Source: Microbacterium oleivorans
GTDB lineage: Bacteria > Actinomycetota > Actinomycetes > Actinomycetales > Microbacteriaceae
Length of the DNA stretch: 64,000 bases
NCBI RefSeq assembly: GCF_001644225.1
Contig: NZ_LSTV01000005.1
Location: forward strand, 438,144 to 502,143
Direction: 5' to 3'
The position numbers and the translations under genes are program-made. The stretch's first letter is position 1. Every line of letters begins with the position of its first letter. This document shows positions 48,451-57,667 of this stretch, one piece after another. The notes beneath the pieces are model-generated. The model had not been told where the DNA came from. It did not search any database and saw nothing but the letters and a program-made list of their open reading frames with translations.

Positions 48451-51336
48451 ATGCGGTTTCGGTTTCGGTTCGTCGGCGCGCTGATCGCCGTCGTGGCGCT
48501 CGTGTTCACCGGTCTCCCCGCACAGGCCGCCGAGGTTGCTCCGACGCGGATCACCGGGGTGCTCACCGACGTCGACGGCGACGTGGTCCGGAACGTAACC
48601 ATCCGGTTCGAGAACGTCGACACCGGGCGCGTCTCGGACACGTCCCCTGACGTCGTCGGGAAGTTCGGCAGCACTCTGCCCGCAGGCGATTATCGGGTGT
48701 CCGCGTCCTCGCATCACGATCCGGCGCTCGAGGTGTACGACGGCCGGTGGTACCCGGGCGTGGGAACCGCCGAAGAGGCTCAGATCGTTTCTCTCGCGGA
48801 GGGCCGCACGATCGATGCGTCGTGGCAGCTCGGAGCCGTGGGCCCGGGGATCACCGGAGTCGTGACCGATGCGTTGACGGGACAGCCGGTCGTGGGGGCG
48901 GACGTCTCGCTGGACGGACCTCTTCGCACACGCGACACCACGAACGGCGACGGCCGCTACCGGTTCTCGAAGCTGCCGCCCGGAGCGTACGACGTCAGGG
49001 TCCAGTCTCCCTCTGACGGCGATTACGTCGTTGCGACCACGTCGCTCACCGTGTCGGAAGGTTTCACGACGTGGTCCGTCTCCGCCGAGCCCACGGGCAC
49101 CCTGCGTGTGACCACGGGCCGATACTCCTCGGTACGGGCCGATCTGATCCCCGTGGGCGAGGAGCGCGAGATCCACGCGCCCACCGGCAGCGACGTCATC
49201 AACGCCGAGGACCTCCCGCCAGGCGACTATCACCTGCGCATCAGACCTGAGCGCGGGATGCACGATTTCGTCGAGACCTGGTGGCCCGCGGGCGAAACGC
49301 GGGCTGATGCCGGGATCATCACGATCCGTTCTCGGCAGACGACCGAGATCACGGCCGACCTCGTTCGGGGCGGCGTCGTGGAGGGCAGGGTCGTATCCGC
49401 AGGAACGAGCGCACCGGTTGCGGGAGCCTACGTCACGGCATACACGAGCGCGGGTGTCGAAGCGGGATGGGCGCAGGCGGACAGCGAGGGGCGGTACCGA
49501 ATCGTCGCTCTGCGGTCGGGCGACTACCGGATCACGTCGTCGGGCAATGGCCACTCACGTCTGTCGACGACCGCGCGGGTTCTGCTCGGCGAGACGACGC
49601 CGTTGGACGTCGGCCTCTCGCCGCGCGGTGCTCTGTCCGTGACCGTTAGCGCTGACGAGATGATCGTCGGCCGGACCGTGTCGCTCTACGACGGCGACCT
49701 GAAACTCATCGCGAAGCGGCAGCTCAGTGAGCGTGGCCTGTCTGAAACAGTGACCTTCGACGACCTCGACGCCGGCGAGTACTTCTTGGGCGCGGACGGA
49801 AGCAGCGACATCCTGGGCGGCTGGTACGACGGCGCATCCACCAGCGCGGAAGCGCGGACCGTGACCGTTGCGCCAGGAACGAGCACGCCGGTCGACTACC
49901 GGCTGCGCCGTGCGACTCCGGCGAACAGCGGGAGCATCTCCGTCGCCGCGGTCGGACCGCAAGGCGAACCGGTGACCGACTCGGCCGTCTGGCTGTACGA
50001 CGCGGACGGTCTCGTCCGCGGGTACGCCCTCCTGCAGGTCGACTCGGTCACGTTCCCCGCCCTCCCGCCCGGCGACTACCGCCTGCGCTTCGCGGACAGC
50101 AGGTCGGAACATCGTTACCGCTACACGACGACCTGGTGGGGCGGCAGCGACCTCGCGGATGCCACCCTCATCCGTGTCGACGCCGGCAAGACGACGAGTG
50201 TGAGGCCGACGCTCGCGCGCACGCTCCCGCCGGAGTCGGCCACGATCGTCGGCACCCTCTCGTCGAAGCTGCCTGAATTGTTCGACGGCGCGCGCGTCAT
50301 CGCGTGGGCGGAGACCGGCAACTCCGTCGCACGCGCCGGCACAGGCATCGTCGATGCCAAGGGACGTTTCCGGATAGTTGGCCTGCTCCCCGGCCGGTAC
50401 CACCTGCAGATGGACGATCATCCCCGCTGGACGGACGGTGTGGCCCCCGTGTGGCTGGCTTCGGAGGGTGACTGGAGGACCTCGCGCGTGTTCACCCTCG
50501 CCGAGGGGCAGACGGTCCGGGTCGACGAGAAGATGCCGGACGAGACGGATCAGCCGAACCACGCGACCCTGCGCGGGATCGTCCGGGAGAGCGGTACTCC
50601 CGTTCGGGGGGCCGTCGTGACTGTAAGGGGTCGCACCGAGACCGTGACGGTGCGCACGGATTCATCCGGACGGTTCGAGGCGTGGCTCGAAGGCGGGCAC
50701 AAGACGACGGTCGAGGTCGCTGCCCGGGCCACCACAGTGAAGTACTCGACACACGTGACCGGTGTGAACCGCCGGATCTCGACGCTGGACATAGCCCTCA
50801 CGCGAGTGCTCGCGACGCCGACACCGACCCTCTCCACGGCGCCGGCCGTCGGCCGCTCCGTGACCGCGAGGACCACCGGATGGACGTCCGGGACCACCGT
50901 CGCCTATCAATGGCGCCGGAACGGGAAGCCGATCGCGTCGGCCACGAAGTCGTCCTACACACCGGTCGCAGCCGACCGTGGTGCGAAGCTGACCGTCACG
51001 GTGACAGGGAAGAAGGCGGGCTACGCCACTGCGTCCCGCACGAGCGCGGCGAAGACGGTCGGTTATGGCACCTTGACCTCGTCGACCCCGCGGATCACCG
51101 GGGTCACCGCTCGCGGCAAGACGTTGACCGTCCAGCCCGGCGCCTGGACGCGTGGGACGTCGCTCACGTACCAGTGGTATGCCGACGGTGTTCGGATCAA
51201 GGGAGCGACTCGCTCGTCGCTGACGCTGACCTCCGGCCTCGTCGGGGACAAGATCTCGGTGAAGGTGACGGGCAGCAAGAGCGGGTACTCCACGCATTCG
51301 CGGTCCAGCGCGGCCACGGCTCGCGTGCGTCGATAA
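48451..51336 (+). CDS. Large secreted carboxypeptidase-regulatory/Ig-like repeat protein
   Basis: A 961-residue exported protein. The signal peptide is MRFRFRFVGALIAVVALVF..., cut near QAA-EV at about 28. Then come about nine beta-sandwich domains of the carboxypeptidase-regulatory/collagen-binding B type (pattern I.G.V.D..G.PV.GA.V, PPGDYRLR, GRYR). The last 180 residues hold two copies of an Ig-like repeat (P.V G..V T...G W, Y.W...G..I..AT.SSY). No LPXTG or membrane anchor is seen, so it is released or held non-covalently. A role in surface structure or adhesion is likely. GGGGGA before ATG. Confidence 0.85.
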   Translation: MRFRFRFVGALIAVVALVFTGLPAQAAEVAPTRITGVLTDVDGDVVRNVTIRFENVDTGRVSDTSPDVVGKFGSTLPAGDYRVSASSHHDPALEVYDGRWYPGVGTAEEAQIVSLAEGRTIDASWQLGAVGPGITGVVTDALTGQPVVGADVSLDGPLRTRDTTNGDGRYRFSKLPPGAYDVRVQSPSDGDYVVATTSLTVSEGFTTWSVSAEPTGTLRVTTGRYSSVRADLIPVGEEREIHAPTGSDVINAEDLPPGDYHLRIRPERGMHDFVETWWPAGETRADAGIITIRSRQTTEITADLVRGGVVEGRVVSAGTSAPVAGAYVTAYTSAGVEAGWAQADSEGRYRIVALRSGDYRITSSGNGHSRLSTTARVLLGETTPLDVGLSPRGALSVTVSADEMIVGRTVSLYDGDLKLIAKRQLSERGLSETVTFDDLDAGEYFLGADGSSDILGGWYDGASTSAEARTVTVAPGTSTPVDYRLRRATPANSGSISVAAVGPQGEPVTDSAVWLYDADGLVRGYALLQVDSVTFPALPPGDYRLRFADSRSEHRYRYTTTWWGGSDLADATLIRVDAGKTTSVRPTLARTLPPESATIVGTLSSKLPELFDGARVIAWAETGNSVARAGTGIVDAKGRFRIVGLLPGRYHLQMDDHPRWTDGVAPVWLASEGDWRTSRVFTLAEGQTVRVDEKMPDETDQPNHATLRGIVRESGTPVRGAVVTVRGRTETVTVRTDSSGRFEAWLEGGHKTTVEVAARATTVKYSTHVTGVNRRISTLDIALTRVLATPTPTLSTAPAVGRSVTARTTGWTSGTTVAYQWRRNGKPIASATKSSYTPVAADRGAKLTVTVTGKKAGYATASRTSAAKTVGYGTLTSSTPRITGVTARGKTLTVQPGAWTRGTSLTYQWYADGVRIKGATRSSLTLTSGLVGDKISVKVTGSKSGYSTHSRSSAATARVRR

Positions 51337-51362
51337 GGCTTCGTGGCCATAGGACCTGCATC

Positions 51363-51995
51363 GTGTACATCCCGAATCCTCTGCATCTCATGCGTCTCGC
51401 TGTTCGGTTCGCACGAGGCCGTCACCGTACGTTCCGAGTACCTGAATCGAGCCCTCGTTGCAGAGAGCTGGACGAGCTCTGGACGCGCGCTTTCGGAGAC
51501 GCGCCGCCCACGGGTCTTCTTCGATACCTCTTCCCGGACCGATGGGCTCGATTCCACACGCGCGGTCCCGCGGACGCTGCATTCGACATCGACGCAGCCA
51601 AGACGTTGCGCGCGTTGCTCGATGATCTGCCCTGGGAAGGCCACTCGGATCTGCGGATGATCGTGGAAGATTACGGCGTCCTGGACATGGCCGGTGGATG
51701 GTCGAAGTCGATACCGGTTGACAGCTTCGCTTGGCGGAAGCTGCCCGTCGACGAGGACGGGATCGCCGTCGCCTACTACTGGGCCAGTGAGTGGCCGTCC
51801 CCGCAGGCCGTCAACCAGGCCTTCCTGAAGATCGTGGCGGAGGAGGGGTACGCCGTCTTCACGGACAAGAAGGTGACCTGGGCGTTCTGCCCCTACTGGG
51901 CCGGCGTCGACATCATCTTTCCGACGCCGCAGGAGCGCGACGAGTTCGTGAACGCTCATCGCGACTTGCTGTCGCCGCATCCGTCCGGCCTCTGA
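51363..51995 (+). CDS. Hypothetical protein, possibly DUF3885-like
   Basis: A 210-residue cytoplasmic protein. The GTG at 51363 follows AGGA by eight bases and gives VYIPNPLHLMRLAVRF; an in-frame ATG at 51390 is an alternative. The segments LLRYLFPDRWARFHTRG, LRMIVEDYGVLDMAGGWSKS and WAFCPYWAGVDIIFPTPQE vaguely recall DUF3885, but I am not sure. It starts 27 bases after the large secreted protein and may be cotranscribed. No function assigned. Confidence 0.6.
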   Translation: MYIPNPLHLMRLAVRFARGRHRTFRVPESSPRCRELDELWTRAFGDAPPTGLLRYLFPDRWARFHTRGPADAAFDIDAAKTLRALLDDLPWEGHSDLRMIVEDYGVLDMAGGWSKSIPVDSFAWRKLPVDEDGIAVAYYWASEWPSPQAVNQAFLKIVAEEGYAVFTDKKVTWAFCPYWAGVDIIFPTPQERDEFVNAHRDLLSPHPSGL

Positions 51996-52066
51996 CGCTC
52001 GCGGGCTGGCAGGATCCCGCCGCACCCTGACCGTCGCTCGGCAACAGCGCGTGCCAGGCTCGAAGC

Positions 52067-52639
52067 GTGCAGATCCCGCCGCGAGACCTCGCCCTCGACC
52101 GTGCCGCCCTCCTCGTCGTCGACGTGCAGCGTGGGTTCGACGACACCGCCCACTGGGGCGAGCGCGACAACCCCCAATGCGAGGCGAACATCGCCGCGCT
52201 CCTGGCCCGGTGGCGCGAGCGGGGGTGGCCGGTCGTGTTCGTCCGGCACGATTCGACGTCGGATGCCTCGCCCTTGCGGCCCGGGCAGCCGGGCAGCGAC
52301 CTCAAGCCCGAGATCACCGGCACGCCGGATCTGCTTGTCACGAAGAGCGTCAACTCCTCGTTCCATGGGGCGCCCGACCTTGACGCGTGGCTGCGCGCGA
52401 ACGACATCGCGCAGCTCGTCGTGACCGGCATTTCCACGAACCACTGCTGCGAGACCACGGCGCGCGTGGGCGGCAATCTCGGGTACGACGTGTACTTCGC
52501 CCTCGACGCGACCCACTCGTTCGACCGCACGGCGCCCGACGGCACGGTCGTCCCGGCCGCGACACTGGCGGCTGTCACCGCGACGAACCTCGACGGCGAG
52601 TTCGCGACGGTCGTCACCACCGCCGACCTGCTGCGCTGA
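52067..52639 (+). CDS. Isochorismatase family cysteine hydrolase
   Basis: A 190-residue alpha/beta hydrolase. Catalytic triad in this family is Asp-Lys-Cys: D18 in LLVVDVQRGF, K92 in VTKSVNSSFHG, and C127/C128 in STNHCCETTARVGG (about 123-133). It may act as a nicotinamidase-, ureidoacrylate- or isochorismatase-like hydrolase. The GTG at 52067 is preceded by CAGGCT, a possible leaderless -10 box. Substrate unknown. Confidence 0.88.
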   Translation: MQIPPRDLALDRAALLVVDVQRGFDDTAHWGERDNPQCEANIAALLARWRERGWPVVFVRHDSTSDASPLRPGQPGSDLKPEITGTPDLLVTKSVNSSFHGAPDLDAWLRANDIAQLVVTGISTNHCCETTARVGGNLGYDVYFALDATHSFDRTAPDGTVVPAATLAAVTATNLDGEFATVVTTADLLR

Positions 52640-52671
52640 GCCGGGTCCTGTCGCCCCGGCGGGTGCGCGGT

Positions 52672-52683
52672 TAGCGTGTAGGG
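52672..52683 (+). promoter_or_regulatory. Leaderless promoter -10 box
   Basis: TAGCGT (52672-52677) lies six bases before ATG 52684. Confidence 0.5.
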
Positions 52684-54768
52684 ATGCCGCATACCCCCTT
52701 CGCCTCGCTCGAGGACTACATCGCCCTGCCCCGCATCGACGCCGTCGCGCTGTCGCCCGACGGCGCCCGCGCCGTCCTGACCGTAGCGACGCTGAACAAG
52801 GACAAGACCGGGTACGACCGCGCGCTGTGGGAGGTCCCCGCGACAGGCGGCGGCTCGGCGCGGCGGCTCACGCGGTCGGCGAAGGGCGAGCAGGGCGCCG
52901 CATTCACGGCGGACGGCGACCTGCTGTTCGTGAGCGCCCGCCCCGACGCCGAAGGCGACGGCGACGACGAGTCCGCGCAGCTCTGGCTGCTGCCCGCCGG
53001 GGGCGGAGACGCCCGCGCGATCACCCGGCTGGCCGGGGGAGTGTCGGCGATCGCGGCCGTCGCGGATGCGGCATCCGTCGCCGTCCTGTCGGCCGACCTG
53101 CTGCCCTCGGCCGACTCGTTCGAGGCCGACGCGACGCTGCGCGCCGAGCGCAAGAAGCGCAAGCTGTCGGCGATCCTGCACACGACCTACCCGGTGCGGT
53201 ACTGGGATCACGACCTCGGCCCCGCCGAGCCGCACCTGCTCTCGCTCGACCTCGGCGACCTCTCCGACTCGGTCCGGTCGTTCGCCGCCTCCGACACGGC
53301 CGAGGACGAACCGGATGCCACGACCCCCTACCCGGCATCCCTTCCGCGCCCGCGCGACCTGACGCCCGCGCCCGGCCGCACGGCCGACACCGCCGGCGCC
53401 GCGCTCACCCCCGACGGGCGCACGCTCATCGCCGCGATGCGCTTTCCGCAGGGGCGCGCCGAGCGTTTCGCGATCGTCTCGATCGACGTTGCCTCGGGCG
53501 AGCGCACGACGCTGTTCGAGGAGCGCTCGACGTACCTCGAGTCGCCCGCGATCAGCCACGACGGCCGGCTGATCGCCTACGGCCGCGCGGCGTTCTCGGA
53601 CCCGACCGGCCCGGCCGACCAGGAGCTGTGGGTCGCCGGGATCGACGGCTCCGAGCCGCGCCGCCTCGCCGAGGGCTGGGACCGCTGGCCGACGAGCATC
53701 GCGTTCGCTCACGACGACACCGCGCTCATCGTGACGGCCGACCAGGACGGGCGCGGGCCGGTGTTCCGCGTGCCGCTCGACGGCGGCACGCCCGTGCAGC
53801 TGACGACCGACGATCACGCGTACTCGAACGTGTCGGTCGACCGCGCGACGGGTGCGCTCGTGGCCCTCCGCTCGTCGTGGATGGTGCCGCCGCATCCGGT
53901 CCGCATCGACCCCGACGGCACCGTGACCGTGCTGGCGACCCCGGCTCCGCTGCCGACACCGGCCGGCACGATGACCGAGGTCGAGACGACGGCCGAGGAC
54001 GGCGCCCGGGTGCGCGGCTGGCTGCTCCTGCCCGAGGGGGCGGATGCGGCATCCCCTGCACCCCTGCTTCTGTGGATCCACGGCGGGCCGCTGAACAGCT
54101 GGAACGCCTGGAGCTGGCGCTGGAACCCGCAGCTCGCCCTCGCCCGCGGGTACGCCGTTTTGCTGCCCGACCCCGCCCTATCGACCGGGTACGGCCTCGA
54201 GTTCATCGCGCGCGGCTGGAACAGTTGGGGCGCCAAGCCGTACACCGACCTCATGTCGATCACCGACGAGGTCGTGGCACGGGCCGACATCGACGAGACG
54301 AAGACCGCCGCGATGGGCGGCTCGTTCGGCGGGTACATGGCGAACTGGGTCGCCGGCCACACCGATCGGTTCCGCGCGATCGTCACCCACGCGAGCCTGT
54401 GGGCGCTCGACCAGTTCGCCGGCACGACCGACAGCTCGTCGTACTGGCAGGAGATCTTCACGCCCGAGGGGATGACCGAGAACTCACCGCACCGCTTCGT
54501 GCAGGACATCTCGACGCCGCTGCTCGTGATCCACGGCGACCGCGACTACCGCGTGCCGATCGGCGAGAGCCTGCGCCTCTGGTCGGAGCTCAACGAGCAC
54601 TTCGGCGAGGACGACGGCACGACGGTGCACCGGTTCCTGTACTTCCCCGACGAGAACCACTGGGTGCTCAAGCCCCAGCACGCCGTCGTCTGGTACGAGA
54701 CGGTCTTCGGTTTCCTCGGCGAGCACATCCACGGCGAGCCCGCACCGAAGGTCGCCGGGCTCGGCTGA
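52684..54768 (+). CDS. S9 family peptidase (acylaminoacyl/dipeptidyl peptidase type)
   Basis: A 694-residue serine peptidase. A beta-propeller N-terminal part (about 20-420) carries repeated DGR/DGS segments. The hydrolase domain has S547 in GGSFGGYMANW, D619 in HGDRDYRVP, and H659 in FPDENHW. The motif GGSFGGYM is typical of the S9C acylaminoacyl-peptidase/DPP IV group. No signal peptide. It would trim peptides in the cytoplasm; together with the second S9 peptidase at 31088 it broadens peptide use. Confidence 0.92.
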   Translation: MPHTPFASLEDYIALPRIDAVALSPDGARAVLTVATLNKDKTGYDRALWEVPATGGGSARRLTRSAKGEQGAAFTADGDLLFVSARPDAEGDGDDESAQLWLLPAGGGDARAITRLAGGVSAIAAVADAASVAVLSADLLPSADSFEADATLRAERKKRKLSAILHTTYPVRYWDHDLGPAEPHLLSLDLGDLSDSVRSFAASDTAEDEPDATTPYPASLPRPRDLTPAPGRTADTAGAALTPDGRTLIAAMRFPQGRAERFAIVSIDVASGERTTLFEERSTYLESPAISHDGRLIAYGRAAFSDPTGPADQELWVAGIDGSEPRRLAEGWDRWPTSIAFAHDDTALIVTADQDGRGPVFRVPLDGGTPVQLTTDDHAYSNVSVDRATGALVALRSSWMVPPHPVRIDPDGTVTVLATPAPLPTPAGTMTEVETTAEDGARVRGWLLLPEGADAASPAPLLLWIHGGPLNSWNAWSWRWNPQLALARGYAVLLPDPALSTGYGLEFIARGWNSWGAKPYTDLMSITDEVVARADIDETKTAAMGGSFGGYMANWVAGHTDRFRAIVTHASLWALDQFAGTTDSSSYWQEIFTPEGMTENSPHRFVQDISTPLLVIHGDRDYRVPIGESLRLWSELNEHFGEDDGTTVHRFLYFPDENHWVLKPQHAVVWYETVFGFLGEHIHGEPAPKVAGLG

Positions 54769-54784
54769 GTGCCGGACTCACTCG

Positions 54785-54818
54785 GGAGAGCGGATACGCC
54801 CCCACGTACCCGCTCTCC
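54785..54818. terminator. Hairpin between convergent genes
   Basis: GGAGAGCGG (54785-54793) / CCGCTCTCC (54810-54818), a nine-base perfect stem with a 16-base loop that itself contains TAC..GTA. No clear T-tract. It could stop both convergent genes. Confidence 0.5.
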
Positions 54819-54887
54819 GGACGCCGGCGCACACACCCGTGCCCGACGTCCCCCGGGGCGCCCGAGCCCCGGTCGTCTGTCCGCGCG

Positions 54888-55787
54888 TTAGCGTGCGGCG
54901 GCCTTCACGGCCTTCGGACGCACGATCATGGGGACGAGCACGGGCGTCGCGGTCTTGTACGCCTCGTAGTCGGCGTCACCGCCCCAGCGCTCGTCGGCCT
55001 TCTTCTCCAGCAGCGGCACACCGCTCACGCGGGTGAGGAGCAGGATCACGAAGACGGGCGAGAGCAGACCGATCCACTGCCAGCCCTCGAACACGGGCGC
55101 CGCGACGACGGCGACGCCGATCCAGGCGAGGATCTCGCCGAAGTAGTTGGGATGCCGCGACCGCGACCACAGCCCGGTGCGGATGAACCGGCCCTTGTTG
55201 GCCGGGTCGGCCTTGAAGGCGGTCTTCTGCGCGTCCGCGACGACCTCGATCAGCATGCCGACGGCCCAGACGACGATGCCGACGACGGCGAAGACGTCGA
55301 AGCCGCGCTGATCGCCCGAGGCGATCGCGATCCACGCCGCCGCGGCGGTGATGCTCACCCAGAGGCCCTGCATGATCCAGACGCGCAGGAACGACAGCGG
55401 GTTGACCTTGATCGCGTCGAAGCGGTCGTCGCTGCCGGAGCGGTGGATGCGGATGAAGAGAAACGAGCCCAGGCGCACCGCCCAGACGATCACCATGGCG
55501 GCGAGGGCCAGCGACCGCGCGTCGGGGGACGGCGAGAGCAGCACGACGCCGACGGTGACGAGGATGAAGGTCGCGCTGCCGGTCGCGTCGAAGAAGCGCT
55601 CGGTGCGGGCGATCGCCGAGGGGATGTAGACGAGCACCTGCACGGCGAACGCCGCGGCGACGGCGATCGCGAAGACGGGCACGCCGCCGACGGTGGCGCC
55701 GCCTTGGCTGCCGGCGAGGGCGACGAGCGCGCCGATGACGAGTCCCACCACGACGGTGATCAGGGCGGAACGGTTCTGCGGGGACAT
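54888..55787 (-). CDS. DUF1295/isoprenylcysteine methyltransferase-like membrane protein
   Basis: A 299-residue integral membrane protein with about six hydrophobic segments. The C-terminal signature is RTGLWSRSRHPNYFGEILAW at about 210-229, which carries the conserved RHPNY-GE motif of the ICMT/DUF1295 steroid reductase-like superfamily, and ERWGGDADYEAYK near the end. Such proteins bind S-adenosylmethionine or NADPH at the membrane. AAAGG precedes the ATG. It is followed on the same strand by an acyl-CoA synthetase (gap 19 bases in order synthetase first), so they may be one operon. Confidence 0.85.
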   Translation of the reverse strand: MSPQNRSALITVVVGLVIGALVALAGSQGGATVGGVPVFAIAVAAAFAVQVLVYIPSAIARTERFFDATGSATFILVTVGVVLLSPSPDARSLALAAMVIVWAVRLGSFLFIRIHRSGSDDRFDAIKVNPLSFLRVWIMQGLWVSITAAAAWIAIASGDQRGFDVFAVVGIVVWAVGMLIEVVADAQKTAFKADPANKGRFIRTGLWSRSRHPNYFGEILAWIGVAVVAAPVFEGWQWIGLLSPVFVILLLTRVSGVPLLEKKADERWGGDADYEAYKTATPVLVPMIVRPKAVKAAAR

Positions 55788-55806
55788 GGGGGCCTTTCGG
55801 GTGAGG

Positions 55807-57609
55807 TCAGCGGTAGAGGGCGGCGACGACGTCGGAGCCGCGCTCGAGCAGGATGCGACGCTTGATCTTGAGCGTCGGGGTGACGATGGTCGTGTCGGCG
55901 AGGTCGGCCGCGACGAGGACGAACCGTCGCACCTGCTCGCTGCGGGCGACGCGCGCATTGGCGGCGTCGATGCTCCGCTGGATGCGGGCGCGCAGGTCCG
56001 CGTCGGCCACCTCGCGCAGCGCACCGCCGACGGGAGCGCCGCCGCGCGCGGCGACCTCCTCGGGGTCGAGCAGGATGAGCGCCGACAGGTACGAGCGGCC
56101 CTCGCCGACCATGACGGCGTGCGAGACGAGCGGGTCCGCTTCGACGGCGAACTCCCACGGCGCCGGGACGACGGTCTTGCCCGTGGAGGTGACGATGACG
56201 TCCTTCGCGCGCCCCTCGATGACGAGTCGCCCGTCCGCGTCGAAGCGGCCGAGGTCTCCGGTGCGGAAGAACCCGTCGATGAACGCGTCGGCGTCGTGCG
56301 CGGGGTCGCGGTAGCCGCGGAAGACGCCGATCCCCTTCGCGAGGATCTCGCCGTCCTCGTCGATCCGCACCGTCGAGCCGGGGAGTGGACGCCCGACGGT
56401 CCCGGCGCGGATGTCGCCAGGCAGGTTGCCGGTGAGCGGTGCCGTGGTCTCGGTGAGGCCGTACCCCTCGATCACGGGCACACCGATCCCGCGGAAGAAT
56501 AGCGACACCTCGGGGTCGAGCCGCGCCCCGCCCGACAGGATGTAGTCCACCCGGCCGCCCATCACGGCGCGCAGGCGCCGGTAGAACAGCGCCTCGAACA
56601 AGCGGCGACGGACGGATGCCGGTGCCCGCCCGTCCGCGCTGCGCTCCGCAGCCCGCCCGCTCGAGACGGCCGTGGCGACGGCCGCGCGCCAGACACGGGT
56701 GAGGTGCGCGGCATCCGCTTTCTGCGCGGCGGCCGCCTGGATCCGCTCGAGGACGCGCGGGACGACCACGAGGAACGTCGGCCGCAGGACCGGCAGGGTC
56801 TCGACGACGGTGCTCGGCTCGCTGAGGTGGGCGATCCGCATGCCGTTCGCGAGGCAGATCAGCTGCAGACCCCGCGCGAGGACGTGCGCGAGGGGCAGGA
56901 AGATGATCGTGTTCCCGCGCTCGTGGACGACCTCGCCGTACGCCGCGGCGATGTTGAGCACCTGGCCGAGGAAGTTCTCGTGCGTGAGCACGGCGCCCTT
57001 GGGTTCGCCGGTCGTGCCCGAGGTGTAGACGATGGTCGCGGGTGCGTCGCGGTCGGCGGCGCTGCGACGCTCCTCGAGGTCGGCATCCGTCACCTCGTCG
57101 GCGCGCGCACGCAGGTCGTCGAGGACCGGGATGCCGCCGGTCACCCGGTCGCGCGGGTCCATCGCGTACGCCCCGAGCCGGCCGGTGCCGGTCTCGGCGA
57201 AGGCGTCCGCGAGCAGCCGGGTCTGCGCCTCGGTCCCCCCGACGCCGAGCACGACGTCGGCGTCGCGCACGATGCCGGCGACCTGGACGGGCGCGGACGT
57301 CTCGTAGACGGGGACGACGACGGCGCCGGCGAACCACGCGGCGAGGTCGGCGACCGCCCACTCGTAGCGGGTCGAGGCGAGGATCGCGAGGCTGTCACCG
57401 GCGGCGACCCCGGCGGCGACGAACCCCTTCGCGAGCCGACGGACGTCGGCGAGGAACTGCGCCGTCGACACCTGACGCCACGATCCGTCGCCGACCGGGA
57501 CGTCGAACGCGGCGTGATCCGGCGCGCGCTCGGCCCGCCGGACGAGCAGGTCGGTGACGTTGCGGTACCCGTCCGCGGGCGCGAGAAGGGGAGTGTGAAT
57601 CTGCGGCAC
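55807..57609 (-). CDS. Long-chain acyl-CoA synthetase (FadD15-like)
   Basis: A 600-residue AMP-forming ligase. The motifs are TIVYTSGTTGEPKGAVLTHENF (quoted in part; about 192-207), EGYGLTETTAPL, FRTGDLGRFDADGRLVIEGRAKD and the final TLKIKRRILL with the catalytic lysine. Its pattern is that of eukaryotic-style long-chain ACSLs and mycobacterial FadD15. It feeds fatty acids to beta-oxidation or lipid synthesis. GTG start. It precedes the DUF1295 gene and follows CoaBC on the same strand, so fatty-acyl-CoA work and CoA synthesis sit side by side. Confidence 0.9.
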   Translation of the reverse strand: MPQIHTPLLAPADGYRNVTDLLVRRAERAPDHAAFDVPVGDGSWRQVSTAQFLADVRRLAKGFVAAGVAAGDSLAILASTRYEWAVADLAAWFAGAVVVPVYETSAPVQVAGIVRDADVVLGVGGTEAQTRLLADAFAETGTGRLGAYAMDPRDRVTGGIPVLDDLRARADEVTDADLEERRSAADRDAPATIVYTSGTTGEPKGAVLTHENFLGQVLNIAAAYGEVVHERGNTIIFLPLAHVLARGLQLICLANGMRIAHLSEPSTVVETLPVLRPTFLVVVPRVLERIQAAAAQKADAAHLTRVWRAAVATAVSSGRAAERSADGRAPASVRRRLFEALFYRRLRAVMGGRVDYILSGGARLDPEVSLFFRGIGVPVIEGYGLTETTAPLTGNLPGDIRAGTVGRPLPGSTVRIDEDGEILAKGIGVFRGYRDPAHDADAFIDGFFRTGDLGRFDADGRLVIEGRAKDVIVTSTGKTVVPAPWEFAVEADPLVSHAVMVGEGRSYLSALILLDPEEVAARGGAPVGGALREVADADLRARIQRSIDAANARVARSEQVRRFVLVAADLADTTIVTPTLKIKRRILLERGSDVVAALYR

Positions 57610-57667
57610 ACCGATGATTCGGAGTGCGCGACGGATCGGATGCCGCGGGTTCCGCGCGACGGCGCGG